From Lepas anatifera (lineage: Eukaryota; Arthropoda; Thecostraca; Lepadidae): a DNA stretch of 64,000 nucleotides. Of the stretch, positions 26,520 to 36,605 are shown piece after piece. Within the stretch, counting starts at the first letter, position 1; each line of letters starts with the position of its first letter. The translations under genes and the position numbers were made by a program. The notes beneath the pieces were generated by a model, which had not been told where the DNA came from, searched no databases, and was given only the letters and a program-made list of their open reading frames with translations. The DNA is taken from positions 682,001 through 746,000 of the forward strand of contig JAOTON010000043.1 of NCBI GenBank assembly GCA_034440635.1, read 5' to 3'.

Positions 26520-29127
26520 CCCCCAGAAAGTAAATACGATGGAGAAAACTACAGCGAATGCCCAGCCTGCACGCATCGGGCCACACTATGCTTGGTGCAA
26601 TCCACATCTGGGTAAGGGTGTGGATTTACATGGCGTTAGGGTTACCCGGGCAGACTTGATAAAAGGTTGAGGCAGTGTTAAATATCCATTACATTTTAGT
26701 GTTTTAAATTTGCATGACCTTAAATTAGTTTAATCTGGTTCATACGATTGTGCCAAGGCTTACAAATGATAATACACTTTTGTTTTTTCAAGTTGTGGTT
26801 ATTCATTTTCTTTCCAGTCCCCAAAAAAATTCGGAAATTCACGCCCCTGCAACCGGAGCAGGGTCTTGCGCCAAAGCTGCAAGCCGCCCTGGTACAGCTC
26901 GCTACCGCCACTCTGGACGTATCTCCTGGACAGGACGTCACTCCCGACCAGGCTCCCGCTGATTTCCTGGTCACTAACATACCACCGCTGGGCTGGTCAG
27001 TCACGCTTTTTAGCTGGGACAGTGGGCTACCAGCGCGCCCTCAGCCGGCACTGCCGCGCGGGCGCCCAGACTAGAGATGCAAAACTTACCACACGGCACG
27101 CCTCACTCCACACCAATCCTCCCCTGAATTTTAAACCATGCCGCAAGCTATTTGTCGCTTAGAATATAGTGGCACTTGCTGACATATTCAGATAGTGCGA
27201 TCACGATAAAGAGCGCCAAACGATCGGAGTCCATGTAAGGCCACAATATCAACTACCGCACTCGCGCATGTGTGAAAACGCCGTCAATCCGAGCCACGAC
27301 TTGACGAAGCACAGACAACCACGACAAGGACAAGCTAGTGCCCAGAGGCGCCTGGTCCGGAAAGCGAACAAATACTCCACAAAACATCCGAGCGCTATAC
27401 TGGAGGCCCACCAGGAGAGGAAGATGTCAGGGGGGGGAATCCAAACTAAAAGCATCGGAGATAACTCACGCAAACCACGAGGGAGACTGACAACGCCTCT
27501 CGCCGTTACCCCCGAGATCCCCACCGCTTCCTCCGACTGAGCGCGCCCCTGAGCAGTAAGTGGGCAGGCCTGGCACGCTGCCAAAGCCACAGCACTGTCA
27601 CTGACCGGCCGCGGAGGCGTGAGCCAATCAATACGCGTGACCTTGTGTGCGTGACCTACCTAAGGTGGACGGTGTTGTTCCACCGCGGTACATAGGACTC
27701 CACAGCGGCCCCGCCGGTAACAGTTGTGTAATGCTGCCGTACGTCTGCTGTCGACCGGGCTGCCAGCTGATCGGAAGGGAAGATGGAGCATGTGACGGAA
27801 ACATTTGGGAGCTCTGCTGTCCAGCCACAACCCGCTTTGGAGCGCTACTTATAACACAAGTGGAGTCCGCAGGTTTCACTCCAATCGAGAGCTTAACAAA
27901 AGTGGCATATGTCATGATCTGACAGCGATTAAAATATTCATTGATTCACGCCACATTTCCGTTAGAAATCCGGCTCAAACACTGTAAGATCCACCGATTT
28001 GAGTTTTGGTGAAGTCACCTGGGCCAAGATCTAGTGAGTGCAGGCATTAGGTGAAGCGGATAGACTTCCGGGGATGGGGATGAGAAGTTCAATGTATAGC
28101 AATGGGAATCAAGTGATATTTTCTCCTAATTCAGCATAATGTCATTTCACCTGACCACGCAGGGGAGAATGTTTCCTATTTCACGAATGCTCAGCTTTTC
28201 TTTGCTATAACTGACCTATAAGAAAGCCGATTGGGGGAGAAGGAAATGACCACTTTTCAGCGCTTCGGGAGACAGGTTTTTTTCTCCTGGATTCAACATT
28301 TGCCTCGGATGACATCGCTATTTTTTCAACGTATCTGAAACCGCTCCTTCCAGATGTAATTCTCAGAGATTCAGACGTGCATTCACTAATGAGCACAGTC
28401 GAGGCGCAGGCAAACCGAGATTTCGCAAGAAAATAGACCATGATCACAAACACTTCATAGATGATTCAGAAACATTTAAGAGTATATTACAGGAATACCT
28501 TCGCCCCCGCTCCAGGAACATATCTGCAAGATAATGGGTCCAATGCGCATTTCTACGAGCACGATAACCTCCAAATTTTCTATAAAAAATCAAACTAAAA
28601 TTGCCAGTCAGTCATGGTTTTCTGATCACAGACTCCTGCCGAAGTACAGAGCAGCGCGTTCTCACTTTCTGGTCTCTTTGTTCACGCATGCATAATTACT
28701 CTGAACTCTCCATTACCTGCCGATCAATGGCTGCAGACGAGACGTGGGGGGATTTATATACACAGAGGTGGTGTTCTATGACCCACCCCTGCGGGGAAAA
28801 TAGCTAAGCTATATTGGCAGATCTATACGGATGTACAGTTATACCCGTAATAGGATACGGGGAAAACAGACGGAGCTCTCGTGTAACCTCGGTAATGAGG
28901 CTGCTGGATTTGTGCGGTCGTAGATGACGTTGCGAGCCAACTATGTCTTCCCTGTCGTACCAGAGTCCCGGCTACAGGAGGCGATAAATACGTCTGTTCT
29001 TGCGACAGCTGCGTCACTAGTCCACACTGAAAATGCTCACGAGTCGGGGGTAAGTGAGTTGTTTATTTGGACTTCTACGCACACCCCTGCGGACGTTATA
29101 TAGCGTTCGTAATAATACCAGCACTGC
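26520..29127. other. Anonymous region, no supported feature
   Basis: Short ORFs lie on both strands (for example 26748-27162 and 27249-27590) without recognisable domains. CTAGAGATGCAAAACTTACC near 27071 resembles a hAT-type terminus and has relatives near 24905 and 32636, but no partner end was found. Confidence 0.45.
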
Positions 29128-29135
29128 TTATTGAC
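29128..29135. repeat. 8-bp target-site duplication, left, hAT-like copy 1
   Basis: TTATTGAC lies immediately before the element start and is repeated exactly at 31586-31593. Confidence 0.95.
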
Positions 29136-31585
29136 TAGAGGTGGGACTTTCTAGGCCCGGGGGCCCGGGGCAAAAGCCCGGCCCAGGCCCGCGGGCTTTG
29201 GCCGGGCCTGAAGGCCTGATTTAAGCCAATGTCGGGCTGATAACGGGCTTCACCCAGGCTCATTCCGGGCTTCAACTAAACTGGGACTTCAAGTCAATTT
29301 TCTGTAAGTTAAATAAGCCTTTTTCAGTACAGACCTAGTTTTTTCCACTGAAACATAATCTTATTCATGCACCAGCAGCTTTTGAAAATGCATTTACAAT
29401 TAATTTTGAGACTTTTAGACATACATCAGGAATGTAAAAGCATGAAGCTCTAGCTTTCTATCTGTTACTCATGCCAGGGTCAAAAGCAAGTTACTTAAAC
29501 CTGAATTAATATTTAAAATCAAATATTGAATAATGCCTACAGTTGCACACATCCATGCCGTACTGTCATCTTATGAATATCCTAATCACTTTAAAATTTT
29601 CAAGTCATATATGGGTGAACAAAATATAAATTCTGATAGCATATTTGTTACTTCCATATTGTCAGTATACCATTTCAAAGGAAGTCATTTAACCAATTTG
29701 CTGCTAACATATTGATATTAACACCTAGCTCTAGCTAGAAAATTCTTTCGAGAAGCTTTCTGCTCCAGGTAAAAAGAAAATGTTATCTATGGAGCCATTC
29801 CCATGTCCTCTACGAAAAATGGTGAAGTAAATATGTCAGGTACAAACTATCTAGTGGGAGCCTATAATTGTCAAATTGGCCTGGTAACTCTAGCTGCAAG
29901 AACAAATGTTGATAAGTTTGACCCTTCCACAGCTTCATCTTGCTCTTTCATTGCCCAAAAGATGCAAAATCCACTCAGAAAGGGCTAGTATAAGCAAGGA
30001 AATAGCCACAAAGAAAACATGTTTTTGATCGAAGTACTTCCAAAACTTATAAATTAGTCAGTTGTGGGGAGATACTGGGGAGAGCAGTCAGCTTTAGAAG
30101 GAACCTTTGAAATTACACAAAAACATGAATATACTTGACAGTATGTGTTGCATTTTCCTTGTGGAGATACTTCCCTGGCCTCTATGAAATACAACTTCTA
30201 TTATAAGCTTTGAACTTGAACATAACAGCACTTCCCTCCCACCACACTAAAGGTATTATCGCAGTAGGTGGATCACATCTCGCGGTTCAAAAGGATTACA
30301 TCAGAAGGTCCACTGATCAAAGGGTCTAATGTTCATAGGTTCTACCCTGTGAAAGTTAGACCTTTTGAATGAGAAGTCCACAAACAAGTGCACAAAAAGT
30401 GGCCTATTCTCAGGAACAAAAGAAATGCACCACACACTTTGTGCTTATTTTTTAAATCTGTGAAATTTTAAAATATATTTTCAACAGTCTTGAAATATTT
30501 TCGCTGAAATAAACTTACTATTCTGGTAAATTTTGGTGAAAAATATTTTCATAAATGATTGCTCTAATGTAGACAAGCACGGCGCTTCAGATACCTACTA
30601 AGCGCAAGCCCGTCAAATACAACAAAGCAAACAGAAATAGTGTTCAAGCCCAAATGGTGATGTGGATGGGATTGAGTTGTTTTTTTGTGTCAGATTTACT
30701 TTTTGGTGGAGATTGGTGCAATATTTTTATTCAATGTTTGGTGCGAACCTGTGGAAAACTAGTGGTTCCTTATCAAGATAGTTCTTTATGGCTGGTGGTT
30801 TGATAATTGTATATGGCTGATGGGCCTTGTTCATGTTGGTCTGTTGGCTTACCTACTTTCCAGACCGGGCTGACCCAAGCAGAACATTCTTTTAACTATC
30901 TTCCAAGCTGTTTAGTGACTAAACTAAAAGAAAATGTTCACATGTATCAATTGAGGGACAATGTGAAGGAGTTTTGGTTCCTTCACAGCCATTCCGCCAT
31001 GATATTCTGAAAAGTTTTAGCTGAAAACTTGTCACTGCTCTCTCCTCTATTTATAAACATTATTGGAACTCAATTGTGAGGCTCGTGTCAGCATATAATG
31101 ATTTATAAAAGTGCAAAGATGGAGGAAATGTCTGACATGAGTGGACTTATTTCATCCCGATTCTTATAGCTGCCATGTGCATACCTCTATCTAGAATACC
31201 CTTTGTTTTTATAAGGTGATGCTGGTCATTACCTGAAGTAAGCTTGCATCATAAGCAAGCCATGTTTCATACTGTGTTTTTCAGTATCATTTTCTGCTGA
31301 ATTATTAAGATAGCTGAGGCTACTGATGCTACATGCACCTTTTGATATGGTTTTGGGTGAAACCAAAACTTTTTACAGGATAAATTGGCTTAAAACATAT
31401 ATTTGAAACAGCTTTAAAGTAAATAAATTTTGTATATAGTCGTTAATGGTTTTCCATGATACCGGGCCTTCCCGGGCTTGATAATCCATTTCTTCCACAA
31501 ACCGGGCTTGTGACGGGCTTCTAAAATCAGCAGCCGGCCGGGCCCGGGCCCGGGCCTGCAAAATTGCCTGAAACTCCCACCTCTA
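29136..31585. mobile_element. Long non-autonomous hAT-like transposon, copy 1 (2450 bp)
   Basis: The ends are inverted: TAGAGGTGGGACTTTC on the left and the complement of TAGAGGTGGGAGTTTC on the right. A perfect 8-bp TSD (TTATTGAC) flanks them, the diagnostic length for hAT elements. Both subterminal regions carry CCCGGG palindromes and repeated CGGGCTT motifs (left about 29155-29280, right about 31463-31560), like the transposase-binding arrays of hAT elements. The interior is AT-rich and has no ORF beyond about 67 codons and no recognisable transposase, so it must be mobilised in trans. It differs from copy 2 at only about 1% of positions by eye and keeps about 204 bp (about 30047-30251) absent from copy 2. 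The family is established by TIR and TSD; the autonomous partner is unknown. Confidence 0.9.
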
Positions 31586-31593
31586 TTATTGAC
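31586..31593. repeat. 8-bp target-site duplication, right, hAT-like copy 1
   Basis: TTATTGAC is identical to 29128-29135. Confidence 0.95.
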
Positions 31594-33304
31594 TGAGAAG
31601 ATTGAATTTAACCCTAAAACGGACGGACATCACCGGTTCTCTATACTAGGCGAATCTAGGCCAAACCACCTCTGAACTTAAATCCTCACCAAGCACGCAA
31701 CACAGGCCCCGGGTAGTACGTGCCTCAGAAATCGATGACATTGAACGTTGGGCTGTTTAAGGTTAAGGCGCTGTTGGGCAAGGAAGAGACAAACACGCGT
31801 CAAACGATGAGAAGAGTGGCATCAGCAGCCGACTCTCGATTTAGTGTTCATAAAAGATGCAAGCTGTATTCAGACGAAAGCAGCTATTATTAATGCTGCA
31901 GCTCAATTTTGCCACTTGCCCTGGAAATAACGCAACTCTGGCAATGCAGTGACTAGGGTACCGTGCTCCGGTTTCCCTGTGCCGATTAAAAGCGCGTGAA
32001 CTGCACTAGAGCCCACTAGAATGGTATCTGAGGGCGGCGGTGCCAAAAACATCAGAACAGTGGGCATAGCGTTCCACCGTAAGTTCTGCATCTCCCCTCA
32101 ATGCCGGATCTGGCCCATGGTTAGGGGCGGGGAGGGGAGACGGAGCCTGAGCTCGTCAGAAATCATACGGTTTTTATCATACAGTCGGCACAAATGGAAA
32201 AGTTGACGGAAATACTCTTTTGCCTCCCACTGTATCCGCTCCTGGCCCGCCCACGCTAGAGAATTCGCCACCACGCCATTGCGTAAGGTGCAGACTGCGG
32301 GTAACAGGTATTTACTGCGCGTAATCAACTGCGCGTAACAGGTAGCTCACTCCATTACGGTCGTAATCACGTGCAGTCGCTCAATCAGTTTTGGCTTTAT
32401 CTCGCACGCCTCGAGGGCGCTGGGTTTCATTGCGATATGTCACTCCGCTCACCGCAAGAGGCAGATATCAACAGGCAGGCCAGGGGCAGGGAACGCTACT
32501 GCCCGGCACGCGACCGCTAATAACCTGGTCGACAGCGAGGCTGCTGAGTGGGAGTGGCGCGCCGACGACGGAGGAAGCGCCGCTCATCGATCCATACGCG
32601 CGGCGGGACTTTTATTTGCGGGCGTCCCTCTCAAGTAGAGATGACAAGCTCACGGCACATATACGACTTCGCCGGTTCGGTTTGAGAAGTCGCGTGTATA
32701 TCGGGAGATTTGGGAGACGGTAGCGCAGAAAATGTGGGGAAAGGCAGATTTTAGTTGATCGCATTAGTGTGGGTGCGGGCATATGAAAAAATGGATCATC
32801 GATCTAGACCTAATATGGAGTAGATATATGAATAAATAGACGTGTTGCAAAAAAACAATCCGTGGCATGCTTCCTTTAATCCTAACGCTAAAGGGGCTCC
32901 AAATTGTGATTTTCATCGTTCGCTCTTTGTTTGTTCAATTCAGAGCACCACAAGACAGAAACTTAGAATCGGAATGCGAGGCAACAGCTGATCTTAACCG
33001 TTTGAAATTTTACCAAACTCTATGTGAAAAGAACCCGTCTGAGGTCTGCACAGCCTGCGTTCTTGTTCCCAACAAAATAACACCTCACAACAAAATACTT
33101 TAAAGAAAAATACTGTAAAGTATGATGACTTAAATGGCTGTAGCTCTTTTTAAAGAGAGAATCGTCGACAGCCAAAAGTGGAGGGACGGGGAGAGATGTC
33201 ACTTTAGCTTCACTCTCTGACAACAAAAAATGCCAGTCCTAAGACGAACATTAAAATCCTCAGTTTTTGGGTCCTCGTAATGCCAAGGTCATGCTCCACA
33301 CCGC
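31594..33304. other. Anonymous region between the two hAT-like copies
   Basis: No supportable gene. A GC-rich patch lies at about 32440-32700 (110-codon ORF, no domain), and TAGAGATGACAAGCTCACGG at about 32636 resembles the possible hAT-type end near 27072. The rest is AT-rich. Confidence 0.45.
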
Positions 33305-33327
33305 AAGATACCTTTACTTAAAGGTAC
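33305..33327 (+). repeat. Left fragment of palindromic repeat C (outermost layer of the nest)
   Basis: AAGATACCTTTACTTAAAGG followed by TAC matches, in reverse complement, the end of the second copy of repeat C at about 46543-46565. The rest of this copy continues at 42483 after the nested elements. TACCTTTA-CT-TAAAGGTA is itself a perfect inverted repeat. Confidence 0.75.
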
Positions 33328-33549
33328 TGTAGTGTTGTGATATTCTAGATTATATTCTGGAGGGTTTACTTTAAACCTTTCACAGAGTATTTCTAATGAG
33401 TAATGGCTTTGTTTACCTGGAGGCTTTTTGGAGTGTTATTCCTTTGCTTGTAGCCACTGCATTTGGCAGCTCATGTTTGCAAAACTTTGGTGAAGGATCT
33501 GGGTGCTGAGTTGATGTCAGATTGTGGAATGGATTTGGAAGGCAGTTCA

Positions 33550-33557
33550 CTCTGAAC
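33550..33557. repeat. 8-bp target-site duplication, left, hAT-like copy 2
   Basis: CTCTGAAC is repeated exactly at 42353-42360. Confidence 0.95.
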
Positions 33558-34418
33558 TAGAGATGGGACTTTCTAGGCCCGGGGGCCCGGGGCAAAAAGC
33601 CCGGCCCAGGCCCGCGGGCTTTGACCGGGCCTGAAGGCCTGATTTAAGCCAATGTCGGGCTGATAACGGGCTTCACCCAGGCTCATTCCGGGCTTCAACT
33701 AAACTGGGACTTCAAGTCAATTTTCTGTAAGTTAAATAAGCCTTTTTCAGTACAGACCTAGTTTTTTCCACTGAAACATAATCTTATTCATGCACCAGCA
33801 GCTTTTGAAAATGCATTTACAATTAATTTTGAGACTTTTAGACATACATCAGGAATGTAAAAGCATGAAGCTCTAGCTTTCTATCTGTTACCCATGCCAG
33901 GGTCAAAAGCAAGTTACTTAAACCTGAATTAATATTTAAAATCAAATATTGAATAATGCCTACAGTTGCACACATCCATGCCGTACTGTCATCTTATGAA
34001 TACCCTAATTACTTTAAAATTTTCAAGTCATATATGGGTGAACAAAATATAAATTGTGATAGCATATTTGTTACTTCCATATTGTCAGTATACCATTTCA
34101 AAGGAAGTCATTTAACCAATTTGCCGCTAACATATTGATGTTAACACCTAGCTCTAGCTAGAAAATTCTTTCGAGAAGCTTTCTGCTCCAGGTAAAAAGA
34201 AAATGTTATCTATGGAGCCATTCCCATGTCCTCTACGAAAAATGGTGAAGTAAATATGTCAGGTACAAACTATCTAGTGGGAGCCCATAATTGTCACATT
34301 GGCCTGGTAAATCTAGCTGCAAGAACAAATGTTGATAAGTTTGACCCTTCCACAGCTTCATCCTGCTCTTTCATTGCCCAAAAGATGCAAAATCCACTCA
34401 GAAAGGGCTAGTATAAGC

Positions 34419-34432
34419 AAGGAAATAGCCAC
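34419..34432. repeat. 14-bp target-site duplication, left, LINE
   Basis: AAGGAAATAGCCAC is repeated exactly at 40968-40981. The uninterrupted hAT-like copy 1 carries this sequence only once at the corresponding place (about 29996-30009), which proves the empty-site structure. Confidence 0.95.
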
Positions 34433-34654
34433 CATTCTGACCTTGACCGCCGGAGCGAGCGGACGTGCCCTGCAGGGCGGAGCAGCTGGCTAATGCTCCG
34501 GTAACGTGGCAGTGGTGGCAGGGGCGCGTGGAATGGCTGGCATTGGCTTGATGAAGCAGTGATACGAGGAAAGGAAATGTGAGCGAGCACATTATTCTAT
34601 CTGGACAGTGTGAAAATAAGAAGTGAAACTCGGTGTTCTCTACCCTTAAGTGAA
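34433..34654 (+). promoter_or_regulatory. LINE 5' UTR / presumed internal promoter
   Basis: A GC-rich non-coding leader precedes ORF1. In LINEs of this clade the 5' UTR usually carries an internal promoter; no specific element is recognisable here, so this role is inferred from position only. Confidence 0.4.
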
Positions 34655-36106
34655 ATGTCGGTGACCGCAGACACGGACTCAGTTTTTAGCGATGCCGAGT
34701 CCGGTACTCAGGACGAGCCGCAACGGAAGAAGAGGAACAGGGAGTCAATTTCGGAAAGGATTTCCAACTTCGAGAAGAAACAAAAGAGGCAAGTGACTTC
34801 GCCTAAAAAGACCTCGCCAAAACATAAAGGCATGTCACCCGAAATGTTGGCCTTTATTCGGGAAATCATTCAAGACACGATCAAGACATCTATAAAAGAG
34901 GAAGTACGCAGCTTAAAACAGGCTTTTTCAGCCCAAATCAGCTCGCTCGAGAAGAAAGTCCAGGTGCTTGAAGGTGAGTTGTTTGAGAAGAAAAATGTGA
35001 TCGACGAACTGGAAAAGAAAGCTGGGGAGTCTGTGGATCAGATGACACAGTTGGCGTCGCAGGTGGACGAAATGGAGCGACATCAGAGGAGTGTTAACTT
35101 GGTCCTCACCAGCAAAGCTTTTGGAGCCCGTCGTGTGGGAGAGGACATGAAGGCTGCGGTTGTTCAAGTTCTGACAGAAAACTTCCCGCATCTCCAAATA
35201 AAAAAGGAACACCTGGCAGCCGCCCACCGCCTCCACCGAGACGACGTGGTGATTTGTGCCTTTGTTGACCGCGACCTGAGGCACAACATCTACCGAGAGC
35301 GGACAAAACTCCGCCATAGAAACACTCCGCCAGAGCAGAGGCTATTCATATCAGAGTCCCTCACAAAGAAAAACTCTGAACTGCTCAGTGAGCTTCTCAC
35401 CATGAAAGGTAAAGGACTGGTGTGGTCAGCGTTCTCAAACAACGGGATCCCAGCGTTCAAGCTGTCCCAGTACTCTCCCCCGGTGCGGGTAACCTCGGCA
35501 CAGCAAGTACGGGACCTGTGGAGATGGCACCGGGAGCAGAGAAGTCTGAAGGGGGAGCAGGGGCCTGGACCCGCCTCTGCGGGAGCCGGGCGGCGGCGGC
35601 CGCTGACCTTCACCGGCGCGCAGACGGAGTCGCGCTCCGCTCCCCGGTCAGCTGCCCGCTGCGCTGTACCGGGGGCGGCTGGTGTACGAAGTCTGGAGGA
35701 GCCTTCCACAGCACCGGTCGCTGCGGCGTCATCATCGTCGTCAACTCAGAAGGCGGCTGCTGATCCGGCTTGCGCGCCGGAGGTGGGAGAAGCATCCTTA
35801 GGTCGGCGCGTTCCGGACGCTAGCCTACAGGTGCAGTGTGAGACGAGAGAAACTATTTCGAGCGGCCGTGACCCGGCGTCGGCCGGTGGAGGGGTGGTGG
35901 TAGTGGTGCGACGACGGCCATGGAAGCTCGGGGCTCTGTGCTGGGGAGTGGTCCGGCGACGACCAAGGGTAGTGGGTAGTGTGCGGTATTGTGGTAAGAT
36001 AGTGAGCGTGGTTTCACCCCTCCTTAGTAGTTTTCCTCGCCCTGCGTGGATACTAGGTCGATTTAAAGCCGCCACAGTGACTGCGCGTCGCCGGACGAAC
36101 GGTTGA
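34655..36106 (+). CDS. LINE ORF1 protein (coiled coil + RRM-like nucleic-acid-binding protein)
   Basis: ORF1 proteins of L1/Tx1 elements bind the element RNA, trimerise through a coiled coil and act as chaperones in the retrotransposition particle. The frame is open from 34610, but I prefer the ATG at 34655 (MSVTADTD) because the upstream codons look like leader. From that start, a charged N-terminus with a KKRNRESISERI-type basic patch runs to about residue 65. A heptad-rich coiled coil follows at about 70-150 (SLEKKVQVLEGELFEKKNVI). Next is an L1-ORF1-like region (RSVNLVL ... AAHRLHRDDVVICAF ... RERTKLRHRN) at about 150-255, and a C-terminal-domain-like LFISESLTKKN ... LVWSAFSNNGIPAFK segment. 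The last 170 or so residues are Pro/Ala/Arg-rich and GC-rich and may be a non-conserved tail. No CCHC knuckles are seen in ORF1. Confidence 0.85.
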   Translation: MSVTADTDSVFSDAESGTQDEPQRKKRNRESISERISNFEKKQKRQVTSPKKTSPKHKGMSPEMLAFIREIIQDTIKTSIKEEVRSLKQAFSAQISSLEKKVQVLEGELFEKKNVIDELEKKAGESVDQMTQLASQVDEMERHQRSVNLVLTSKAFGARRVGEDMKAAVVQVLTENFPHLQIKKEHLAAAHRLHRDDVVICAFVDRDLRHNIYRERTKLRHRNTPPEQRLFISESLTKKNSELLSELLTMKGKGLVWSAFSNNGIPAFKLSQYSPPVRVTSAQQVRDLWRWHREQRSLKGEQGPGPASAGAGRRRPLTFTGAQTESRSAPRSAARCAVPGAAGVRSLEEPSTAPVAAASSSSSTQKAAADPACAPEVGEASLGRRVPDASLQVQCETRETISSGRDPASAGGGVVVVVRRRPWKLGALCWGVVRRRPRVVGSVRYCGKIVSVVSPLLSSFPRPAWILGRFKAATVTARRRTNG

Positions 36107-36605
36107 TTTCGTCCATAGCGACACCTACCCGCCCGACGGCGGATGAGGTTTTCGACACGACAGGTATGTTTACATCCGGCGTTACACTCACTTGTTCTCG
36201 TATAATGATAACTGGTGCCGCCTTTAATCGTCCAGTCTGTTTTTGTTTCAAGAGTATCACAATTGTTTGCATGTTGCTTGCGCACCACCGACATCAATGT
36301 TAGTGGAAACACATTTTGCTTAACTTTATTGATTATGGCCTATATGCGCCCCTCGCTGCTCGTTAAGGTCCCCGCGTCTTTGTTAGTTCGGATCGTTTTT
36401 GGTGATTTTTTCTTCGCATTTTCTGTATCACTGCTTTTGACAACTAGCACAGATGTGTACACTAAACATGAGCACACAGCACCTCTCGAGCATGGCATAT
36501 TCATGTCCTTTACGACCAAAACCCAGTTCCTGCCTTACACTGTACCTGCACTGCCATATTTTTGGAAACTCATGGAGTTGACCTACACGGTACACTGTTT
36601 ACATA
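36107..36605 (+). other. LINE inter-ORF spacer (499 bp)
   Basis: Between the ORF1 stop and the ORF2 ATG. An ORF at 36215-36631 in another frame overlaps the ORF2 start and has no recognisable domain. The gap is longer than in many LINEs, so ORF2 would need reinitiation, an internal entry site or a separate transcript; the sequence does not say which. Confidence 0.6.

Noticed and set aside
29533..31010. Small ORFs in the hAT-like element (60-67 codons) as transposase remnants
   Set aside because: They are conserved between copies only because the DNA is about 99% identical; no hAT dimerisation or DDE motif is visible.
35290..36312. Antisense ORFs over LINE ORF1 (139 and 188 codons)
   Set aside because: They lie opposite a recognisable ORF1 and its GC-rich tail; no domain of their own.
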